From: DATEGZ01 sp035519535
Lineage (GTDB): Bacteria > Acidobacteriota > Vicinamibacteria > Vicinamibacterales > SCN-69-37
Direction of reading: 5' to 3'
NCBI GenBank assembly: GCA_035519535.1
Contig: DATIWF010000068.1
Location: forward strand, 1-64,000
DNA length: 64,000 bases
Shown: positions 59,398 through 64,000 of the stretch, in pieces
Layout of the letters: each line of letters begins with the position of its first letter
Position numbering within the stretch: the stretch's first letter is position 1
Translations under genes and position numbers: made by a program
The notes under the pieces: model-generated
Told to the model about the DNA's origin: nothing
The model's input: only the letters and a program-made list of their open reading frames with translations
Databases searched by the model: none

Positions 59398-60253
59398 CGG
59401 GCGACGGCGCGTCGCGCTGTCGTGGATCGCGCTGGGCCTGATCGTCGTCTCTGCCGCCTGCAGCCGCACGGCCCCGAAGCAGTACGCGTTCCGCGGCCAG
59501 GTCCTCGGCGTCAAGCCTGAGAAGCTCGAGATCACCCTCAAGCACGACGACATCGTCGGCTACATGCCGGCGATGACGATGACCTACGACGTCGCCGCGA
59601 AGGCGCTGCTCGAGGGACGCACGCCCGGTGAGCTCGTCAGCGGCACGCTCGAAGCGACCGACGCGGGGCCGAAGATCACCGCCATCACCCATGTCGGCTC
59701 GGCGCCGCTGCCGGACACGACGAACGAAGTCGGCCTCGCGACGGAGCTCCTCGACGTCGGCGACGCCGTGCCGGACGTCGCGATCGTGGACCAGCAGGAC
59801 CGGCGGCGGTCGCTGTCGGAGTGGCGCGGGTCGCTGACGCTCATCACGTTCATCTACACGCGGTGCCCGCTGCCGGATTTCTGCCCGCTCATGGACCAGA
59901 ACTTCCAGGCGCTCCAGCGGCTGATCGGGCGGGACCCGGCGCTCGCGGGCCGCGTGAGGCTGCTGTCCATTTCCTTCGACCCGGATTACGACACGCCGGC
60001 GGTCCTCGCCGCGCACGCCGCGCGGCTGAAGGCCGATCCCGCCGTGTGGACGTTTGCGACCGCCGATCGCGTGACGATCGATCGGCTCGCCGCGCGGTTC
60101 GGCGTGAGCCTCGTGCGCCCGCCGGGTGACTCGCAGATCACGCACAGCCTTCGGACGACGCTCGTGGGCGCCGACGGCAGGATCAGGCATTTCTACAACG
60201 GCAACGACTGGACGCCGGGGGCGGTGCTGGCCGACTTGCGCCGTGAAAAATAA
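59375..60253 (+). CDS. SCO1/SenC-family protein with CusF-like N-terminal domain
   Basis: A 292-residue exported copper protein. A lipobox-like SAAC near residue 29 ends the signal. A CusF-like beta-barrel follows (about 36-105), with YMPAMTMTYD as the likely Cu ligands (Met-x-x-Met). A thioredoxin-fold SCO domain (about 125-290) follows. Its metal Cys pair is spaced CPLPDFC (CX5C) instead of the usual CX3C, with His in ITHSL near 250. It should deliver copper to cytochrome oxidase or act as a redox switch. The TAA stop is part of palindrome C. Confidence 0.9.
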   Translation: MVLGDGTIGRRRVALSWIALGLIVVSAACSRTAPKQYAFRGQVLGVKPEKLEITLKHDDIVGYMPAMTMTYDVAAKALLEGRTPGELVSGTLEATDAGPKITAITHVGSAPLPDTTNEVGLATELLDVGDAVPDVAIVDQQDRRRSLSEWRGSLTLITFIYTRCPLPDFCPLMDQNFQALQRLIGRDPALAGRVRLLSISFDPDYDTPAVLAAHAARLKADPAVWTFATADRVTIDRLAARFGVSLVRPPGDSQITHSLRTTLVGADGRIRHFYNGNDWTPGAVLADLRREK

Positions 60254-60310
60254 GCCGGGTATATTTTTCGCAGAAACGGCGACGAAAAATATACCCGGCT
60301 TATTTTTCAC
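60243..60310. repeat. Perfect 28-bp palindrome, element C
   Basis: Arms 60243-60270 and 60283-60310 are perfect inverted copies around 12 nt; the core CCGGGTATATTTTTC resembles elements A and B. The left arm supplies the SCO1 stop (60251-60253) and the GTG at 60243 that can start the next gene. The A/T-rich 3' part (TTATTTTT) could also act in termination. Confidence 0.75.
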
Positions 60311-60965
60311 GCCTGCCGAACGGCGGGTCATCCGCCGCTGCCCGACGCCGGCGGCCGTCCAGCGGTTCCTGAACGCCCTGCCCTACAACACCGAGCCGCC
60401 GCCCGGCCGCGCGACACTCCGGTCGTTCCGCGGCGTCATCCGCCACCACACGGCGCACTGCCTGGAGGCCGCCCTCGCCGCGGCCGTCATCCTCGAGCAG
60501 CACGGCTACCCGCCGCTCGTGATGAGCCTCGAGTCGATCGACCAGCTCGATCACGTGATCTTCATCTACCGCCGACGCGGACGATGGGGATCGGTGGCGC
60601 GTTCGCGCGACCTCGGGCTGCACGGCCGGCGGCCCGTCTTCCGCACGCTCCGCCAGCTCGCGCTGAGCTACTTCGATCCCTTCGTCGATTTCACGGGGTG
60701 CCTCAAGGGCTACGCGGCCGTCGACCTGCGCGTGCTCGGCGACTACGACTGGCGGCTCGCCAGGCACAACGTCTGGAAGGTCGAGCGCTACCTGCTCGAC
60801 GTGCCGCACCGGCCGATCCGCTCCTCGGCCAGTCGTGTGCGGCGCCTGCGACGGAAATACGTGGCGTTCAGGCGTGCACGTCCGGGAGCGCAGCCCGACT
60901 ACTACGATGAGGGCAGGTGGTCAGCGCTGCCCACCACACGTTGGAAGTCAGAGGCCCATGTCTAA
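60243..60965 (+). CDS. Transglutaminase-like superfamily hypothetical protein
   Basis: A 240-residue protein. The conserved body (about residue 30 on) has FRGVIRHHTAHCLEAALAAA, where Cys likely is the nucleophile, SLESIDQLDHVIFIY (His) and SRDLGLHGRRPVF (Asp), i.e. a Cys-His-Asp order as in transglutaminase-like folds. No ATG, GTG or TTG occurs in frame after the palindrome until well into the conserved part, so translation probably starts at the GTG at 60243 and its first 23 residues come from the palindrome. It overlaps the SCO1 stop by 11 nt. Confidence 0.72.
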   Translation: MKNKPGIFFAETATKNIPGLFFTPAERRVIRRCPTPAAVQRFLNALPYNTEPPPGRATLRSFRGVIRHHTAHCLEAALAAAVILEQHGYPPLVMSLESIDQLDHVIFIYRRRGRWGSVARSRDLGLHGRRPVFRTLRQLALSYFDPFVDFTGCLKGYAAVDLRVLGDYDWRLARHNVWKVERYLLDVPHRPIRSSASRVRRLRRKYVAFRRARPGAQPDYYDEGRWSALPTTRWKSEAHV

Positions 60966-61264
60966 TCGAGGTCGAAATCCCGTGACGGCTTGGTGACCGG
61001 CTCGTCCTTCGCCTGCTTCAGCGCCTCCTCGAAGCGCTTCGACAGCGCGTCGCCGCGGGTGCGCTCGGACTCGACGGCCTGCGCGAAGAGATTGTCGCGG
61101 CGCGCCTTGGCTTCGGCCAGGATGCGATGGGCCTCATCCAGCTTGGGCTTGTCGGCCCGCTCGGGCTCGACGTGGCGGACGACACGCTTGAGGCCCTCGT
61201 CGATGACGAGGGTCGACTGGCAGCACGGACACGTGACTTCGTATTCGGTTCTGAGTTTGCTCAT
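60962..61264 (-). CDS. Small zinc-ribbon coiled-coil protein
   Basis: A 100-residue protein. The start MSKLRTEYEVTCPCCQSTLV holds a CPCC zinc-ribbon half; the rest is a charged helix (about 35-90), likely a coiled coil. There is no second Cys pair, so zinc would need a dimer. Its stop overlaps the stop of the convergent gene by 4 nt. Function unknown. Confidence 0.8.
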   Translation of the reverse strand: MSKLRTEYEVTCPCCQSTLVIDEGLKRVVRHVEPERADKPKLDEAHRILAEAKARRDNLFAQAVESERTRGDALSKRFEEALKQAKDEPVTKPSRDFDLD

Positions 61265-61311
61265 GGGCCCACCGCCCCTTTCGTCTCCGCTCCGGAGTCT
61301 ATGATACCGAC

Positions 61312-62046
61312 ATGGGCCCGCCTTCGCGCGAGGTCGTCGACGTGCGCGTCGCGACCTACAACATCCATCGCTGCCGCGGCCTGGATCGGCGGACCCGGGT
61401 CGAGCGCATCGCGGCGGTCCTCGCCACCATCGACCCGGACATCGTCGCGCTGCAGGAGGTGATTGGCCCGGGGCTCGCGGGACCCGGACACGCGGAGCGG
61501 CTGGGGGCGGCCCTGGGCATGGGCTGGGTCATGGCGCCAACCCGCGAGCTGCGCCGGCACCAGTTCGGCAACGCCGTTCTCAGCCGGCACCCGATCCGGG
61601 ACCACGCGCAGCACGACCTCTCGTGGAAGACCTGCGAGCCGCGGAGCAGCCAGCGCGTGACGGTCGATCTGGGCGCCGGCCGCATGCTCACGATCTTCAA
61701 CGTCCATCTCGGCACGGCCCTGCTCGAGCGGCGCTACCAGGCGGCGCGTCTTGCGGCCTGGGTGGGGGCTCGCCGCGGCGGTCCGAAGATCGTGCTCGGC
61801 GATTTCAACGAGTGGTCGCGCAGCCTCGCCACGGGCGTGCTCGCTGAGCAGCTGAGCAGCGTCGATCTCTATCCACACCTCCGGCGCCGGCGAACGTATC
61901 CAGGCTTCTTCCCCGTGCTGCACCTCGACCACATCTATTTCGCGGGCGATATCGAAGTGCGGCGCATCGAGCTGCCGCGGACGCGGCTCGCGATGGTCGC
62001 GTCGGACCACCTGCCGCTCGTCGCCGACGTGCGGATCAGATTCTGA
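61312..62046 (+). CDS. Endonuclease/exonuclease/phosphatase (EEP) family protein
   Basis: A 244-residue phosphodiesterase fold of the DNase I/ExoIII superfamily: VATYNIHRCRG, ALQEV (metal Glu), NVHLG, VLGDFNEWS (Asp/Asn), LDHIYF and SDHLPLV (His) are all present. Substrate unknown (DNA, lipid or sugar phosphate). A TATGAT hexamer at 61300-61305 ends 6 nt before the ATG and no Shine-Dalgarno is seen, so a leaderless message is likely. Confidence 0.92.
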   Translation: MGPPSREVVDVRVATYNIHRCRGLDRRTRVERIAAVLATIDPDIVALQEVIGPGLAGPGHAERLGAALGMGWVMAPTRELRRHQFGNAVLSRHPIRDHAQHDLSWKTCEPRSSQRVTVDLGAGRMLTIFNVHLGTALLERRYQAARLAAWVGARRGGPKIVLGDFNEWSRSLATGVLAEQLSSVDLYPHLRRRRTYPGFFPVLHLDHIYFAGDIEVRRIELPRTRLAMVASDHLPLVADVRIRF

Positions 62047-62289
62047 TCAGCCTTCTTCGAAGTCAGGCTGCTGGGCGGGCAGGAAGCGCGTCGCGGGGCG
62101 GAGCGCCTCCCGATGATCGAAGACCGGCAGCCCGGCCACATGCATCGTGGTCTCGCAGCCCGGCGCCTTCTGGGCGATGACCACGGTCACGGGACTGCCC
62201 TGGACGCCGTCGCGGAAGCTCACGACGCAGCCGCAGCCGAGACGGGCGCTGACGGGCGGCGTCACACGGGGGGATTTGCGCTCGGCCAT
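62047..62289 (-). CDS. Small cysteine-containing hypothetical protein
   Basis: An 80-residue protein with a GCGCVV motif (two Cys) and a later GCETT Cys. It could bind a metal through these three Cys, but no family is recognised. It follows the TlpA-like gene by 4 nt on the same strand and ends next to the EEP gene stop. Confidence 0.65.
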   Translation of the reverse strand: MAERKSPRVTPPVSARLGCGCVVSFRDGVQGSPVTVVIAQKAPGCETTMHVAGLPVFDHREALRPATRFLPAQQPDFEEG

Positions 62290-62293
62290 CGGA

Positions 62294-62848
62294 CTAGAAG
62301 AGGGCCTTGATCTGCTGTTCGAACCAATCGCGCGTCTGGCCGCCCTCGTGCTTCATGTAGACGCTCCCGTCCTTGCGGATGAACCAGGAGACGGGCACCG
62401 CGAAGGAGGCCTCGAACGATTCGAGCATGTCGTCGTGGCCCTGCCCGACGAGCACGGGGTAGGTCATCCCGAACTGGGCCGCGAACTTCTGCAGGTCCTC
62501 GGGCGAGTCGTCGATCGACACGCCGAGGATCGTGAGACCCTGCGCCTTGTATTTCTCGTTGACGGCAATCAGCGCGGGAATTTCGTCCTTGCACGGCCCG
62601 CACCAGGTCGCCCAGAAATTGATGATGAGCGGCTTGCCCGCGAAGTCGGCCAGGCGGACGTCCTTGCCGCTCATGTCCTTGAGCGTGTAGTTGAGGCTGA
62701 CGTGCGTCGGCGTCGTGTCGTCGCCGGCGCCGGCCGGGACGCGATCGCGGGCGCACGCGCCCGGCCACATCGCGATGGCGGCGGCGACCAGTCCCGCCAG
62801 CAGGAGCTGCCGGGGCCACACCCCTGAACGAAACGTCGGCGACCTCAC
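62294..62848 (-). CDS. TlpA/ResA-like thiol-disulfide oxidoreductase
   Basis: A 184-residue thioredoxin-fold protein. An N-terminal anchor (about 14-29, ending near a lipobox-like GAC) is followed by the domain with active site WCGPC (NFWATWCGPCKDEIPAL), cis-Pro in FAVPVSWFI and a central insertion as in TlpA/ResA. It should work in the periplasm, for example in cytochrome c maturation or copper-site assembly, which fits the SCO1 gene nearby (inference). The next 248 nt to 63097 hold no gene I can support. Confidence 0.92.
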   Translation of the reverse strand: MRSPTFRSGVWPRQLLLAGLVAAAIAMWPGACARDRVPAGAGDDTTPTHVSLNYTLKDMSGKDVRLADFAGKPLIINFWATWCGPCKDEIPALIAVNEKYKAQGLTILGVSIDDSPEDLQKFAAQFGMTYPVLVGQGHDDMLESFEASFAVPVSWFIRKDGSVYMKHEGGQTRDWFEQQIKALF

Positions 62849-63097
62849 TCCCCCACATTACTACAGTCCGGCGTCTGCCGGCCCGCCTCCTTGCGTGGGC
62901 GGCCGGTGTCCTCGCCGGGCCACGGCGCGCGCGAATCCGTGACGTGTTTCGGCGCGCGAGGCGAGGTACGACCTTTGCTGGCGACATCACCAGGTTTCGC
63001 ACCCAGGCCTTCACGCCCTGCGCGCCGTGCCCGTCGGGTCCGGGTGTAAGATGCCGAGACGGTCCCTGGTTTGGATGTTCTCGTCGAGGTGATTGTT

Positions 63098-64000
63098 ATG
63101 CGGATGCGCCGTCTGCGCATATCTCCCCTACTCCTCGGTGCTCTGACGTTCGCCCTCCTCTCGTTCGTGCCGGTGGCAGCGACCGGTCAGACGCCGTACG
63201 TCCCGTACTTCGGCAAGAACCAGGTCCGGTACGACAAGTTCGAGTGGATGATCTACAAGACCGACCACTTCGAAATCTTCTACTACCCGGCGCTCGAGAA
63301 GCACCTCGAGCGCGTGGCGTCGTACGCCGAAAGCGCCTACCAGCACATCAGCGCCGAGCTCAAGCACGACCTGGCCGAGAAAGTGCCGCTCATCCTGTTC
63401 AAGACCGAGGCCGAGTTTCAGGAAGAGCACGTCTCGGGCGGCCAGATGCCGGAGGGCGTGCTGGCCTTCGCCGAGCCGGAACGCAACCGGATGGTGCTGC
63501 CGATCGACCAGCCGGCCGACCAGCTCTACGAGCTCATCACGCACGAGCTCACGCACATCTTCGAGTTCGACATCATCCCGCGCGGCCTGGGCCTCGCCAG
63601 CTCGCTGCCCCTCTGGATGGATGAGGGCCTGGCGGACTACATGGCCGGGGCGTGGAACCCGCTCGACCTGATGATGGTCCGCGACACGGCGGTCTCTGAC
63701 ACGGTGCCGAAGATGAGCGAGCTCGAGAGCCAGCCGATGTCGGGCCGCACGCCGTACGTGCTCGGCCACGCGACGTTCGAGTTCATCGAGTCGAAGTGGG
63801 GCAAGGACGGTCTGCGCCAGTTCCTGTTCTCGCTGCGCAAGAGCGCGATCGGCGGCGGCGAGAGCGCCTACGAAGAGGCGCTCAAGCTCAAGCCCGAGGA
63901 CTTCGACGAGCAGTTCGATCGGTACATGAAGGAGCGGTTCAAGCCGTTCCGCGACAAGGAACGGCCCGCCGACTACGGGCGCAACCTCGCGCCGCGGCCC
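63098..64000 (+). CDS. Peptidase-MA-type exported protein, 5' part (runs off the window)
   Basis: The first 301 codons of a protein like the one at 34518-37568. Signal peptide (1-30), then PYFGKNQVRYDKFEW, HFEIFYYP and the zinc motif HELTH (LITHELTHIFEFD), followed by MDEGLADYM. These match the peptidase domain of the paralogue (YFGQNKVQYRTFDF, GHELVHAFQFD, VEGMAEYL). The rest, probably a propeller and barrel, lies beyond the window. The ATG has a Shine-Dalgarno (GAGGTGA). Confidence 0.88.
   Translation, partial: MRMRRLRISPLLLGALTFALLSFVPVAATGQTPYVPYFGKNQVRYDKFEWMIYKTDHFEIFYYPALEKHLERVASYAESAYQHISAELKHDLAEKVPLILFKTEAEFQEEHVSGGQMPEGVLAFAEPERNRMVLPIDQPADQLYELITHELTHIFEFDIIPRGLGLASSLPLWMDEGLADYMAGAWNPLDLMMVRDTAVSDTVPKMSELESQPMSGRTPYVLGHATFEFIESKWGKDGLRQFLFSLRKSAIGGGESAYEEALKLKPEDFDEQFDRYMKERFKPFRDKERPADYGRNLAPRP

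Noticed and set aside
62849..63097. Gene or RNA in the 249-nt gap before the last gene
   Set aside because: No frame with a start signal and no stable fold beyond short G/C inverted repeats was found; a TAAGAT may be part of the promoter of the gene at 63098.

Overview
The window is dense (little intergenic DNA), about two-thirds G+C, and reads as chromosome of an acidobacterium, most likely Vicinamibacteria. Support for this: an ADOP-type permease, a planctomycetal-type cytochrome/DUF1549/DUF1553 gene paired with a DUF1501 gene, a DUF3014 protein, a CX5C SCO protein, and a G/C-rich third codon position throughout. The assignment is inference from gene families; no rRNA is present. No transposase, CRISPR array or complete prophage was seen.

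Layout. 0-1.7 kb: a tyrosine integrase whose frame runs uninterrupted through a tRNA-Leu(CAA), the likely edge of an integrated element lying to the left. 1.7-13.6 kb: housekeeping and secreted proteins (POTRA protein, S9 peptidase, ExbD-like protein, P5C dehydrogenase, STAS protein, ferritin, DUF3014). 13.6-26.4 kb: ADOP permease, fatty acid desaturase, a DUF3810/NDH-2/Yip1 operon, a molybdopterin oxidoreductase, amidase, M19 dipeptidase and a beta-propeller protein. 26.4-34.1 kb: the PSCyt/DUF1501 pair facing a TIM-barrel/VCBS-repeat operon. 34.5-42.2 kb: a large peptidase-propeller-barrel protein, YggX, POT transporter, LigD phosphoesterase domain, two tandem secreted paralogues and YvcK. 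42.2-47.3 kb: a six-gene run (nucleotidyltransferase-like, TPM, LemA, DinB, membrane protein, YheT hydrolase). 48.1-55.3 kb: a seven-gene TetR-controlled efflux operon resembling cecR-ybhGFSR, with a TolC gene inside it. 55.3-58.4 kb: a 44-aa membrane peptide, two LiaI/LiaF-like proteins and a LytS/LytTR pair, probably one envelope-sensing unit. 58.6-64 kb: ABC ATPase, SCO1, transglutaminase-like protein, nuclease-family protein, TlpA-like thioredoxin, and the start of a second peptidase-propeller protein.

The most unusual content is between genes. Five separate arrays have a strict or near-strict 7-bp period, each with its own unit; two of them form long inverted structures. Four large palindromes (20-bp to nested 34+14-bp stems) fill gaps between genes, and one supplies both a stop codon and the next gene's start. 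Many genes have a -10-like hexamer 5-10 nt before the start codon and no Shine-Dalgarno, suggesting leaderless transcription, and two divergent gene pairs appear to share a single two-way -10. All promoter and repeat interpretations here were made by eye and are untested.
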